Positions 44,573 to 57,784 of a stretch of DNA of 64,000 nt are shown piece after piece; the first letter of the stretch is position 1; every line of letters begins with the position of its first letter. The notes below the pieces were generated by a model that was not told the DNA's origin, did no database searches, and was given only the letters and a program-made list of their open reading frames with translations. The translations under genes were made by a program, and so were the position numbers. The stretch lies in the NCBI GenBank assembly GCA_020631735.1, contig CM036225.1, forward strand, positions 67,878,662 through 67,942,661. The letters are read 5' to 3'. This DNA comes from Saccharum officinarum (lineage: Eukaryota > Streptophyta > Magnoliopsida > Poales > Poaceae).

Positions 44573-45117
44573 GCACCTACAGTTGATCATCCAGTTGGGC
44601 CAATCACTCGGGCCCGTGCAAGAGAATTAAACTTCATCATGCTGTTAAGGAATAAAGGCCAAGCAGAATAAGAAGATGGGCCAACAGAGCAGTCCAAGGT
44701 GGGGCGCCTAGGGTTTGAAGCCGCAGCCCTTTCTTTGGGCGCGCCACTCTCCTGCCGCCGCCCTTTTTATTTAGTCGGAGTCGCTTTTGTTTACAACTTG
44801 AGTTTTGTTTTGCATCTAGCTTTAGCTACTCTCGAACACGCGACAATCTGCGCTGTCTCGTGTAATTCAGAACTCCACTTTCAAGTGATAATAAGATTGC
44901 TCGCGTCTTTTTCTTGTTCGTTCTTCGATTGCATGTAGGAATTGATCTTCGTGATTAGGCTGACCTCGTACCGGCGAGGTTGGTAACCATTGGGAGTTGG
45001 TTCAGCGATTGCATTGGCGCTTCGGGTTCGCTCGTCGTAGTCGGATCGTGAGGGTCTATTACCACCAAATCGAAATTATCTGCACTCACCGAAAGATCGG
45101 GCACTCCCCCTCTATCA
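44503..45117 (+). repeat. 3' LTR of the CRM-type element (615 bp)
   Basis: TGATGAGG...CTCTATCA, about 94-95 percent identical to the 5' LTR by hand count, most differences being transitions. Its first 70 bases are coding. The CTG of the 5' copy is TAG here (44570-44572). Confidence 0.93.
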
Positions 45118-45122
45118 CCTAT
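45118..45122. other. Right target-site duplication, CRM-type element
   Basis: CCTAT, identical to 38373-38377. Confidence 0.95.
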
Positions 45123-48100
45123 GGTATGTTCAATGCAAATCGTGCACCTATCTTGCGTCAAGATTAGCACTATCTCCAAACAGACAAAAACGAGCATCCA
45201 CGTGTGCCTCGTCACCTAGGAGTACCATCGGGTGCGTCCAAAATGATTTATGTGCCTGATACGTTTAGCGCAAATCGTGCACGTATCTTACACTAACACT
45301 GCCACTGTCACCAAATGGATTAAAACGAGATTCCACATGACCAAAGTCACATAGGAGATCCATTGGGTGCATCCAAAATGATTTCTGAGCCAATGGTACG
45401 TTCGGCGCAAACCGTGCATCCATGTGGCGTTAAGGTTAGCACTATGTCTAAACAGACCAAAATGAGCATCCACTTGAGCTTCATCACCTAGGAGTACCAT
45501 CGAAGCGTCCAAAATGATTTCCGTGCCTATGGTACGTTCGATGCAAACTGTGCACCAATCTCGCATAGAGATTAGCACTATGTCCAAATAGACCAAAACG
45601 AGCATCCACTTAAGCCTCGTCACCTAGGGAGTATCAATGGGTGTGTCCAAAACAATTTTTGTGCCTATGGTACGTTTGGCACAAATAGTGCACCTATCTT
45701 GCACTAACAGTACCGCTGTCTCCAATGGATTGAAACGAGATTCCACATGACCAATGTCACCGAGGAGATCCATCGGGTGTGTCCAAAATGATTTCTAAGC
45801 CTATGGTACGTTCGGCGCAAACCGTGCACCTATCTTGTGTCAAGATTAGCTCTATGTCCAAACAGACCAAAACAAGCAGACACGTGTGCCTCGTCATGTA
45901 GGAGTACCATCGCGTGCATCCAAAATAATTTTTGAGCCTATGGTACGTTCGACGCAAACCGTGCATCTATCTTTCATCAAGATTAGCACTATATCCAAAT
46001 AGACTAAAACGAGCATCCACTTGAGCCTCGTCACATCGGAGTACCATCGGGTGCGTCCAAAATGATTTCTGTGCCTATGGTACGTTTAGCACAAACCGTG
46101 CACATATCTTGCACTAACACTGCCACTGTCACCAAATGGATTGAAATGAGATTCCACATGAGTAAAGTCACATAGGAGATCCATCGGGTGCATCCAAAAT
46201 GATTTCATAGCCTATGTTACAGATGGCGCAAACCATGCACCTACGTTGCGTCAAGGTTAGCACTATATCTAAACAGACCAAATCGAGCATCCTCTTGAGC
46301 GTCGTCACCTAGGAGTACCATCGAGCGTGTCCAAAACGATTTACGAGCCTATGGAACATTCGACGCAAACCGTGCACCAATCTCGCATCAAGATTAGCAC
46401 TATCTCCAAATAGACCAAAACGAGCATCCACTTAAGCCTCATCACCGAGGAGTACCATCGGGTGTCTCCAAAACGATTTCTGTGCCTATGGCACGTTTCG
46501 CGCAAACAGTGCACCTATCTTGCGTCAAGGTTAGCACTATCTCCAAACACACCAAAAGGAGCATCCACTTGAGACTCGTCACCTAGGAGTACCGTCAGGA
46601 GCGTCCAAAACTATTTTTAAGCGATGTTTGGCGCAAAGCGTGCACCTATCTTGCACTGACACTAACACTGTCTCCAAATAGATTGAAACGAGATTCTAAA
46701 TACACAATGTCACTGAGAAGATCCATCGGGTGCGTCCAAAATGATTTCTGAGCTTATGGTATGTTCAGTGCAAACCGTGCACCTATCTTGCGTCAAGATT
46801 AGCACTGTCTCCAAACAGACCAAAACAAGCATCCACTAGAGCCTCATCACCTAGGAGTACCACCAGGTGTGTAAAAAACGATTTCCGAGCGTATGGTACG
46901 TTCGACGCAAATCGTGCACCTATCTTACGTATCTCCAAATGGACCAAAACGGGCATCCACTTGAGCCTCGTCAGCTTGTGGTACGATCAGGTGCGTCCAA
47001 AATGATTTCTAAGCCTATGGTACATTTGGCGCAAACAACGCACCTATCAAGATTAGCACTATCTCCAAACAGACCAAAACGAGCATCCACTTGAGCCTCG
47101 TCACCTAGGAGTACCATCAGATGCGTCCAAAATGATTTATGAGCCCATGGTATGTTCAACGCAAACCGTGCACCTATCTTGCGTCAAGATTAGCACTATC
47201 TCCAAATAGACCAAAACGAGCATCCACGTGTGCCTCGTGACCTAGGAGTACCATCGGGTGCGTCCAAAACGATTTTCGAGCCTATGGTACGTTCGACGCA
47301 AACCGTGCATCTATATTGCATTAAGATTAGCACTATCTCCAAACAGACCAAAACGAGCATCCACTTGAGCCTCATCACCCAGGAGTATCATCGGGTGCGT
47401 CCAAAACGATTTATGTGCCTATGGTACATTTAGCGCAAACCGTGCACGTATCTTGCACTAACACTGCCACTGTCATCAAATGGATTGAAACGAGATTCAA
47501 CATGAGCAAAGTCACATAGAAGATCCATTGGGTGCATCTAAAATGATTTCTGAGCCTATGCTACAGTCGGCACAAACCGTGCACCTATGTTGCATCAAGG
47601 TTAGCACTATGTCTAAACAGACCAAAACGAGCATCCACTTGAGCCTCATCACTAGGAGTACCATCGAGCATGTCTAAAATGATTTTCGAAGCCTATGGTA
47701 TGGTCGACGCAAACCGTACACCAATCTTGCATCAAGATTAGCACTATCTCCAAACAGACCAAAACGAGCATCCACTTAAGCCTCGTCACCGAAGAGTACC
47801 ATCGGGTGCCTCCAAAACGATTTCTATGCCTATGGTATGTTTCGCGCAAACAGTGCACCTATCTTGCCCTGACAGGACCGCTGTCTCCAAATGGATTGAA
47901 ATGAGATTCCCCATGACCAATGTCACCTAGGAGATCCATCGGATGCATCCAAAACGATTTCTGAGCCTATGGTACGTTCAGCGCAAACCGTGCACCTATC
48001 TTGAGTCAAGGTTAGCACTATCTCCAAACAGACCAAAACGAGCATCCACTTGAGCCTCATGACCTAGGAGTACCATCGGGTGCGTCCGAAACGATTTCTG

Positions 48101-51100
48101 TGCCTATGGTACGTTTAGCGCAAACCGTGCACGTATCTTGCACTAACACTGCCACTGTCACCAAATGGATTAAAACAAGATTCCACATGACCAAAGTCAC
48201 ATAGGAGATCCATCGGGTGCATCCAAAATGATTTCTGAGCCTATGGTACATTCGGAGCAAACCGTGCGTCTATGTGGCGTCAAGGTTAGCACTATGTCTA
48301 AACGGACCAAAACGAGCATCCACTTGAGCGTCATCACCTAGGAGTACCATCGAAGCGTGCAAAATGATTTCCGAGCCTATGGTACGTTCGATGCAAACTA
48401 TGCACCAATCTCGCATAGAGATTAGCACTATCTCCAAACAGACCAAAACGAGTATCCACTTAAGCCTTGTCACCTAGGAGTACCATCCGGTGTGTCTAAA
48501 ATGATTTTTGTGCCTATGGTACGTTTGGCACAAATAGTGCACCTATCTTGCACTAACAGTACCGCTGTCTCCAATGGATCGAAACGAGATTCCACATGAC
48601 CAATGTCACCGAGGAGATCCATTTGGTGTGTCCAAAATGATTTCTAAGCCTATGGTACGTTCGGTGCAAACCGTGCACCCATCTTGTGTCAAGATTAGCT
48701 CTATGTCCAAACAGACCAAAACAAGTAGCCACGTGTGCCTCGTCATCTAGGAGTACCATCGGGTGCATCCAAAACAATTTTCGAGCCTATAGTACGTTCG
48801 ACGCAAACCTTGCATCTATCTTTCGTCAAGATTAGCACTATCTCCAAACAGACCAAAATGAGCATCCACTTGAGCCTCGTCACATCGGAGTACCATCGGG
48901 TGCGTCCAAAACGATTTCTGTGCCTATGGTACGTTTAGCGCAAACCGCGCACGTATCTTGCACTAACACTGCCACTCTCACCAAATGGATTGAAACGAGA
49001 TTCCACATGAGCAAAGTCACATAGGAGTCCATCGGGTGCATCCAAAATGATTTCTGAGCCTATGCTACAATCGGTGCAAACCGTGCACCTATGTTGCGTC
49101 AAGGTTAGCACTACTTCTAAACAGACCAAAAACAAGCATCCACTTGAGCGTCGTCACCTAGGAGTACCATCGAGCGTGTCCAAAACGATTTCCGAGCCTA
49201 TGGAACGTTCGACGCAAACCGTGCACCAATCTCGCATCAATATTAGCACTATCTCCAAATAGACCAAAACTAGCATCCACTTAAGCCTCGTCACCGAGGA
49301 GTACCATCGAGTGCCTCCAAAATGATTTCTGTGCCTATGGCACGTTTCGCGTAAACAGTGCACCTATCTTGCGTCAAGGTTAGTACTATCTCCAAATAGA
49401 CCAAAACGAGCATCCACTTGAGCGTCGTCACCTAGGAGTACCGTCGGGTGCGTCCAAAACTATTTCTAAGCGATGTTTGGCGCAAAGCGTGCACCTATCT
49501 TGTACCGAGGAGATCCATCGGGTGCGCGCAAAATGATTTCTGAGCCTATGGTATGTTCGGTGCAAACCGTGCATCTATCTTGCATCAAGATTATCACTGT
49601 CTCCAAATAGACCAAAACGAACATCCACTAGAGCCTCGTCACCTTGGAGTACCATTGGGTGTGTACAAAATGATTTTCGAGCCTATGGTACGTTCGACGC
49701 AAACCATGCACCTATCTTACGTCAAGATTAGCAATATCTCCAAACGGACCGAAACGAGCATCCACTTGAGCCTCGTCAACTTGGGGTACGATCGGATGCG
49801 TCCAAAATGATTTCTAAGCCTATGGTACATTTGGCGCAATCCACGCACCTATCAAGATTAGCACTATCTCCAAACAGACCAAAATGAGCATCCACTTGAG
49901 CCTCGTCACCTAGGAGTACTATCAGATGCGTCCAAAACGATTTCTGAGCCTATAGTATGTTCAACGCAAACCATACACCTATCTTACATCAAGATTAGCA
50001 CTATCTCCAAACCGACCAAAATGAGCATCCACGTGTGCCTCGTCACCTAGGAGTACCATCGGGTGCGTCCAAAATGATTTTTGAGCCTATGGTACGTTCG
50101 ACGCAAACCATGTATCTATCTTGCGTTAAGATTAGCACTATCTCCAAACAGACCAAAACGAGCATCCACTTGAGCCTCGTCACCAAGGAGTACCACCGGG
50201 TGCATTCAAAACGATTTATGTGCCTATGGTATGTTTAGCGCAAACCGTGCACGTATCTTGCACTACCACTGCCACTATCACCAAATGGATTGAAACGAGA
50301 TTCCACATGACCAAAGTCACATAGGAGATCCATCGGGTGCATCCAAAACAATTTCTGAGGCTTTGGTACGTTCGGCGCAAACCGCGCACCTATGTGGCGT
50401 CAAGGTTAGCACTATGTCTAAATAGACCAAAACGAGCATCCACTTGAGCGTCATCAGCTAGGAGTACCATCGAAGCGTCCAAAATGATTTCCGAGCCTTG
50501 GTACGTTCGACGCAAACCTTGCAACAATCTCGCATCAAGATTAGCACTATCTCCAAACAAACCAAAACAAGCATCAACTTAAGCCTCGTCACCAAGGAGT
50601 CCCATCTGGTGCCTCCAAAACGATTTCTGTGCCTAGGTACGTTTCAAACAAACAGTGCACCTATCTTGCACTGATAGTACCACTGTCTCCGAATGGATTG
50701 AAACGAGATTCCACATGACCAATGTCACCTAGGAGATCCATCGGGTGCATACAAAATGATTTCTGAGCCTACAGTTCGTTCAGCGCAAATTGTGCACCTA
50801 TCTTGCACGAATGTTAGCACTATCTCCAAACAGACCAAAACGAGCATCCACTTGAGCCTCGTCACCTAGGAGTACCATTGGGTGCATCCAAAACTATTTC
50901 TAACCGATGTTTGGCGCAAAGAGTAACCTATCTTGCACTGACACAAACACTGTCTCCAAATGGATTGAAATGAGATTCTAAATAACCAATGTCACTAAAA
51001 AGATCCATCGGGTGCGTCCTAAATGATTTCTGAGCCTATGGTACATTCGGTGCAAACCGTGCACCTATTTTGCGTCAAGATTAGCACTGTCTCCAAACAG

Positions 51101-52277
51101 ACCAAAACGAGCATCCACTAGAGCCTCGTCACCTAGGAGTACCATCGGGTGTGTACAAAATGATTTTCAAGCCTATGGTACGTTCGACGCAAACCATTCA
51201 CCTTTCTTATGTCAAGATTAGCACTATCACCAAACGGACCGAAACGAGCATCCACTTGAGCCCCATCAGCTTGGGGTACGATCGGGTGCATCCAAAATGA
51301 TTTCTAAGCCTATGGTACATTTGGCGCAAACCATGCATCTATCAAGATTAGCACTATCTCTAAACAGACCAAAACAAGCATCCACTTGAGCCTCGTCACC
51401 TAGGAGTACCATCAGTTGCGTCCAAAACGATTTCTGAGCCTATGGTATGTTCAACGCAAACCGTGCACCTATCTTGCGTCAAGATTAGCACTATCTCCAA
51501 ATAGACCAAAACGAGCATCCACATGTGCCTCGTCACCTAGGAGTACCATCGGGTGCGTCCAAAACGATTTTTGAGCCTATGGTACGTTCGACGCAAACCG
51601 TACATCTATCTTGCGTCAAGATTAGCACTATCTCCATACAGACAGAAACGAGCATCCACTTGAGCCTCGTCACCTAGGAGTACCATCGGGTGTGTCTGAA
51701 ATGATTTTTGAGCTTGTGGTACGTTCGGCGCAAACCATGCGCTTATCTTGCGTCAAGATTAGCACTATCTCCAAATAGACTGAAACAAGTAACTACTTCA
51801 GCCTCCTCATCTAGAAGTACCATCGGGTGCATCCCAAAATGATTTCTAAGCTACGTTTGGCGTAAACCGTGCACCTATCTTGCGCTGACTCTAACAGTGT
51901 CTCCAACTGGATTGAAACGAGATTTTACATGACCAATGTCACAGAGGAGATCCATCGGGTGCATTCAAAACGATTTCTGAGCCAATGCTACATTTGGCAC
52001 AAACTGTGCACCTATCTTGCGTCAAGGTTAGCACTATGTCTAAACAGACCAAAATGAGCATCCACTTGAGCCTCGTCACCTAGGAGTACCATCGAGCGCG
52101 TCCAAAATGATTCCCCAGCCCATGGTATGTTCAACGCAAACCGTGCACCAATCTCGCATCATGATTAGCACTATCTCCGAACAGACCAAAACGAGCAACC
52201 ACTTAAGCGTCGTCACCTAGAAGTACCATTAGTGCGTCAAAAATGATTTTTGTGCCTATGGTATGTTTAGCGCAAAC

Positions 52278-52785
52278 AGTGCACCTATCTTGCACTGATA
52301 GGTCCGCTGTCTCCAAATGGATTGAAACGAGATTCCACATGACCAATGTCACCTAGGAGATCCATCGGGTGCATCAAAAACGATTTCTGGCCATATGTTA
52401 TGTTCGGCGCAAACCGTGCGTCTATCTTGCATCAAGATTAGCACTATCTCTAAACAGACCAAAACGAGCATCCACTTGAGCCCCGTCACCTAGGAGTACC
52501 ATCGGGTGCGTCCAAAATGATTTCTAAGCGATGTTTGGCGCCAACCGTGCACCTATCTTGCACTGACACTAACATTGTCTCCAAATGCATTGAAATGAGA
52601 TTCCAAATGACCAATGTTATTGAGAAGATCCATCGGGTGCGTCCAAAATGATTTCTGAGCCTATGGTACGTTCGGCACAAATCGTGCATCTATCTTGCGT
52701 TAAGATTAGCACTATCTCCAAACAGACCAAAATGAGCATCCACTTGAGCCTCGTCACCTAGGAGTACCATCGGGTGCGTCCAAAA
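52278..52785 (+). repeat. Recent local duplication in the satellite, copy 1
   Basis: About 508 bases nearly identical to 53218-53725 (offset 940), sharing rare variants GATAGGTCCGCTG, GGCCATATGTTATG, TTGGCGCCAACC and CCAATGTTATTGAG. Only a few differences are seen, fewer than between average monomers. Confidence 0.8.
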
Positions 52786-53217
52786 TGATTTCTAAGCGAT
52801 GTTTAGCGCCAACCGTGCACCTATCTTGCACTGACACTAACATTGTCTCCAAATGCATTGAAATGAGATTCCAAATGACCAATGTTACCTAGGAGTACCA
52901 TTGGGTGTGTACAAAACAATTTCCAAGCCAGTGGAACGTTCGATGCAAACCACGCACCTATCTTACGTCAAGATTAGCACTATCTCCAAACAGACCAAAA
53001 CGAGCATCCACTTCAGCCTCATCAGCTAGGGGTAAGACCGGGTGCGTCCAAAATGATTTCTAAGCCTATGGTACATTTGGCACAAACCATGCACCTATCA
53101 AGATTAGGACTATCTCCAAACAGACCCAAACGACCATCCACTTGAGCCTCATCACCTAGGAGTACCATCAGATGCGTTCAAAATGATTTATGACCCTATG
53201 GTACGTTTGGCGCAAAC

Positions 53218-53725
53218 CGTGCACCTATCTTGCACTGATAGGTCCGCTGTCTCCAAATGGATTGAAACGAGATTCCACATGACCAATGTCACCTAGGAGA
53301 TCCATCGGGTGCATCCAAAATGATTTTTGGCCATATGTTATGTTCGGCGCAAACCGTGCGTTTATCTTGCATCAAGATTAACACTATCTCTAAACAGACC
53401 AAAACGAGCATCCACTTGAGCCCCGTCACCTAGGAGTACCATCGGGTGCGTCCAAAATGATTTCTAAGCGATGTTTGGCGCCAACCGTGCACCTATCTTG
53501 CACTGACACTAATATTGTCTCCAAATGCATTGAAATGAGATTCCAAATGACCAATGTTATTGAGAAGATCCATCGGGTGCGTCCAAAATGATTTCTGAGC
53601 CTATGGTACGTTCGGCACAAATCGTGCATCTATCTTGCGTTAAGATTAGCACTATCTCCAAACAGACCAAAATGAGCATCCACTTGAGCCTCGTCACCTA
53701 GGAGTACCATCGGGTGCGTCCAAAA
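53218..53725 (+). repeat. Recent local duplication in the satellite, copy 2
   Basis: Partner of 52278-52785. A third, shorter relative with the same GATAGGTCCGCTG variant lies near 61980. Confidence 0.8.
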
Positions 53726-56700
53726 AGAATTTTGTGCCTATGGTACGTTTAGCGCAAACCGTGCACGTATCTTGCACTAACACTGCCACTGTCACCATTT
53801 GGATTAAAACGAGATTCCACATGACCAAAGTCACATAGGAGATCCATCGGGTGCGTCCAAAATGATTTCTGAGCCTATGGTACGTTCGGTGCAAACCGTG
53901 AACCTATCATGCGTCAAGATTAGCACTGTCTCCAAACAGACCAAAACGAGAATCCACTAGAGCCTTATCACCTAGGAGTACCATTGGGTGTGTACAAAAC
54001 AATTTCCAAGCCAGTGGAACGTTCGATGCAAACCACGCACCTATCTTACGTCAAGATTAGCACTATCTCCAAACGGACCGAAACGAGCATCCACTTCAGG
54101 CTCCTCAGCTAGGGGTAAGACTGGGTGCGTCCAAAATGATTTCTAAGCCTATGGTACATTTGGCACAAACCATGCACCTATCAAGATTAGGACTGTCTCC
54201 AAACAGACCAAACGACCATCCACTTGAGCCTCGTCACCTAGGAGTACCATCAGATGCGTTCAAAATGATTTATGACCCTATGGTACGTTTGGCGCAAACC
54301 GTTCACCTATCTTGCACTGACACTACCACTGTCTCCAAATGGATTGAAATGAGATTCCACATGACCCAATCACATAGGAGATCCATCGGGTGCGTCGAAA
54401 ATGATTTCTGACCCCATGTGACGTTCGGCACAAACAGTGCATCTTTCTTGCGTCAAGATTAGCACTATCTCCAAACAGACCAAAACGAGCATTCACTTGT
54501 GCCTCGTCACCTAGGAGTACCATCGGGTGTGTCTGAAATGATTTTCGAGCTTATGGTACGTTTGGCGCAAACTGTGCACCTATCTTGCGTCAAGATTAGC
54601 ACTATCTCTAAATATACTGAAACAAATAACCACTTGACATCTCGTCACCTAGAAGTACCATCGGGTGTATCCCAAAATGATTTCTGAGCTACGTCAGGCG
54701 CAAACCGTGCATCTATCTTGCACTGACTCTAACAGTGTCTCCAAATGGATTGAAACGAGATTCCACATGACCAATGTCACCTAGAAGATCCACCGGGTAC
54801 CAAAATGATTTCTAAGCCCATGGTACGTTCGGCGCAAACAGTGCACCTATCTTGTGCTAAGATTAGCTCTATGTCCAAACAGACCAAAATGAGCATCCAC
54901 GTGTGCCTCGTCACCTAGGATTACCATCAGGTGCATCCAAAACAATTTTTGAGCCTATGGTACGTTCGACACAAACCATGCATCTATCTTGCGTCAAGAT
55001 TAGCATTATGTCCAAACAGACCAAAACGAGCATCCACTTGAGCCTCGTTACCTAGGAGTACCATTGAGTGCGTCCAAAATAATTTCCGAGCCAATGGTAC
55101 GTTCGACGCAAACTATGCACCAATCTCGCATAGAGATTAGCACTGTCTCCAAACAGACCAAAATAAGCATCCACTTAAGCCTTATCACCTAGGAGTACCA
55201 TCAGGTGCGTCCAAAACGATTTTTGTACCAATGGTATGTTTGACGCAAACAGTGCACCTGTCTTGCACTGACATTACTACTGTCTCCAATGGATTGAAAT
55301 AAGATTCCACATGACCAATGTCACCGAGGGGATCCATCGGGTGCGTCCAAAATGATTTCTAAGCCTATGGAATGTTCGGCGCAAACCGTGCACCTATCTT
55401 GTGTCAAGATTAGCTCTATGTCCAAACAGACCAAAACGAGCATCCACGTGTGCCTCGTCATCTAGGAGTACCATCGGGTGCGTCCAAAACAATTGTCGAG
55501 CCTTTAGTACGTTCGACGCAAACCGTTCATCTATCTTTCGTCAAGGTTAGCACGATCTCCAAACAAACTAAAATGAGCATCCACTTGAGCCTTATCACCT
55601 AGGAGTACCATCGGGTGCATCCAAAATGATTTCCGAGCCTATGGTACATTCGACGCAAAACCGTGCACCAATCTCGCATCAAGATTAGCACAATCTCCAA
55701 ACAGACCAAAACGAGCATCCACTTAAGCCTCGTCACCTAGGGGTACCATCTGGTGCCTCCAAAACAATTTATGTGCCTATGGTACGTTTCGCGCAAACAG
55801 TGTACCTATCTTGTACTGAGAGTACCGCTATCTCCAAATGGATTGAAACAAGATTCCACATGACTAATGTCACCTAGGAGATCCATCAGTTGCATCCAAA
55901 ATGATTTCTGAGCCTACGGTACATTCAGCGCAAACCGTGTACCTATCTTGCGACAAGGTTAGCACTATCTCTAAACAGACCAAAACGAGCATCCACTTGA
56001 GCCTCGTCACCTAGGAGTACCATTGGGTGCATCCAAAACGATTTCTATGCGATGTTTGGCGCAAAGCGTGCACCTACCTTGCACTGACACTAACACTGTC
56101 TCCAAATGGATTGAAACGAGATTCCAAATGACCAATGTCACTAAGAAGATCCATCGGGTGCGTCCAAAATGATATATGAGCCTATGGTACGTTCGGCGCA
56201 AACTGTGCACCTATCTTGCATCAAAATTAGCATTGTCTCCAAACAGACTAAAACGAGCATCCACTTGAGCCTCGTCTCCTAGGAGAACCATCGGGTGTGT
56301 CCAAAACAATTTTCGAGCCTATGATACGTTCGACGCAAACTGTGCACCTATCTTACGTCAAGATTAGCACTATCTCCAAACGGACTAAAATGAGCATCCA
56401 CTTGAGCCTCGTCAGCTTGGGGTATGTCGGGTGCGTCCAAAATGATTTCTAAGCCTATGGTACATTTGGCGCAAACCTTGCACCTTTCAAGATTAGCACT
56501 ATCTCCAAATAGATCAAAACGAGCATCCACTTGAGACTCGTCACCTAGGAGTACCATCGGATGTGTCCAAAACAAATTCTGAAGCTATGGTACGTTCAAC
56601 GCAAACCGTGCACCTATCTTGCGTCAAGATTAGCACTATCTCCAAACATACCAAAACGAGCATGCACTTGAGCCACGTCACCTAGGAGTACCATCGGGCG

Positions 56701-57784
56701 CATCCAAAACGATTCTTGTGCCTATGGTACGTTTGGCGCAAACCGTGCACCTATCTTGCACTAACACTACCACTGTCCTCGAATGGATTGAAATGAGATT
56801 CCACATCAACAAAGTCATATAGGAGATCCATCGGGTGCGTCCAATACGATTTTCTGACCCTATGTTACGTTCGGCGCAAACCGTGCATCTATCTTGCGTC
56901 AAGATTAGAACTATCTCCATACAGACAGAAACGAGCATCCACTTGAGCCTCGTCACCTAGGAGTACCATCGGGTGTGTCTGAAATGATTTTTGAGCTTGT
57001 GGTATGTTTGGCGCAAACCGTGCACCTATCTTGCGTCAAGATTAGCACTATCTCCAAATAGACTAAAACAAGTAACCACTTGAGCCTCCTCACCTAGAAG
57101 TACCATCGGGTGCATCCCAAAATGATTTATTAGCTACGTTTGGCGCAAACTGTGCACCTATCTTATACGGACTCTAACAGTGTCTCCAACTGGATTGAAA
57201 CGAGATTTTACATGACCAATGTCACAGAGGAGATCCATCGGGTGCATCCAAAATGATTTCTGAGCCAATGCTACGTTTGGCGCAAACTGTGCATCTATCT
57301 TGCGTCAAGGTTAGCACTATGTCTAAACAGACCAAAACGAGCATCCACTTGAGCCTCGTCACCTAGGAGTGCCATCGAGCACGTCCAAAATGATTCTCAA
57401 GCCCATGGTACGTTTGACGCAAACCGTGCACCAATCTCGCATCAAGATTAGCACTATCTCCAAACAGACCGAAAACGAGCAACCACTTAAGCGTCGTCAC
57501 CTAGAAGTACCATTGGGTGCGTCAAAAATGATTTCGGTGCCTATGGTATGTTTGGCGCAAACAGTGCACCTATGTTGCACTGATAGGTCCACTGTCTCCA
57601 AATGGATTGAAACGAGATTCCACATGACCAATGTCACCTAGGAGATCCAAAACGATTTCTGACCATATGTTACGTTCGGCGCAAACCGTGCGTCTATCTT
57701 GCGTCAAGATTAGCACTATCTCCAAACAGACCAAAACGAGCATCCACTTGAGCCTCGTCACCTAGGAGTACCATCAGGTGCATC

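Larger units (their letters stand above)
38378..45117 (+). mobile_element. CRM-type (centromeric) Ty3/gypsy retrotransposon, full length, inactive
   Basis: A 6740-bp element bounded by LTRs starting TGATGAGGACACC and ending CCCTCTATCA, with a 5-bp duplication CCTAT. After the 5' LTR come a primer site, a 1-kb leader, gag-pol in several broken frames, a purine tract, and the 3' LTR. CRM traits: LTR start TGATGA(G)GAC, polyprotein end overlapping the 3' LTR, no ordinary chromodomain, and a GPITRARAREL string encoded in the LTR. By hand I count about 33 substitutions and three short indels between the LTRs (about 5.4 percent). At an assumed 1.3e-8 substitutions per site per year this is roughly 2 million years. 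It has the same orientation as the satellite as written here. Confidence 0.85.
46600..55600 (+). repeat. Left copy of a large duplication within satellite block 3
   Basis: Rare variants occur in the same order here and at 57785-64000: ACCACCAGGTGTGTA (46858 and 58038), GCTTGTGGTACGATC, the GCGCAATCCACGCACC variant (about 49830 and 59710), CAAGGAGTCCCATCTGG (50592 and 60411), ACCCCATGTGACGTTC (54411 and 62821) and CAATTGTCGAGCCTTT (55490 and 63907). The offset falls from about 11.19 kb to 8.42 kb along the pair because of deletions in the right copy or gains in the left. Confidence 0.75.

Noticed and set aside
38378..45117. Reina-type chromovirus
   Set aside because: Reina elements have shorter LTRs and a normal chromodomain; here the tail lacks one and overlaps the LTR with the CRM-type GPITRARAR motif.
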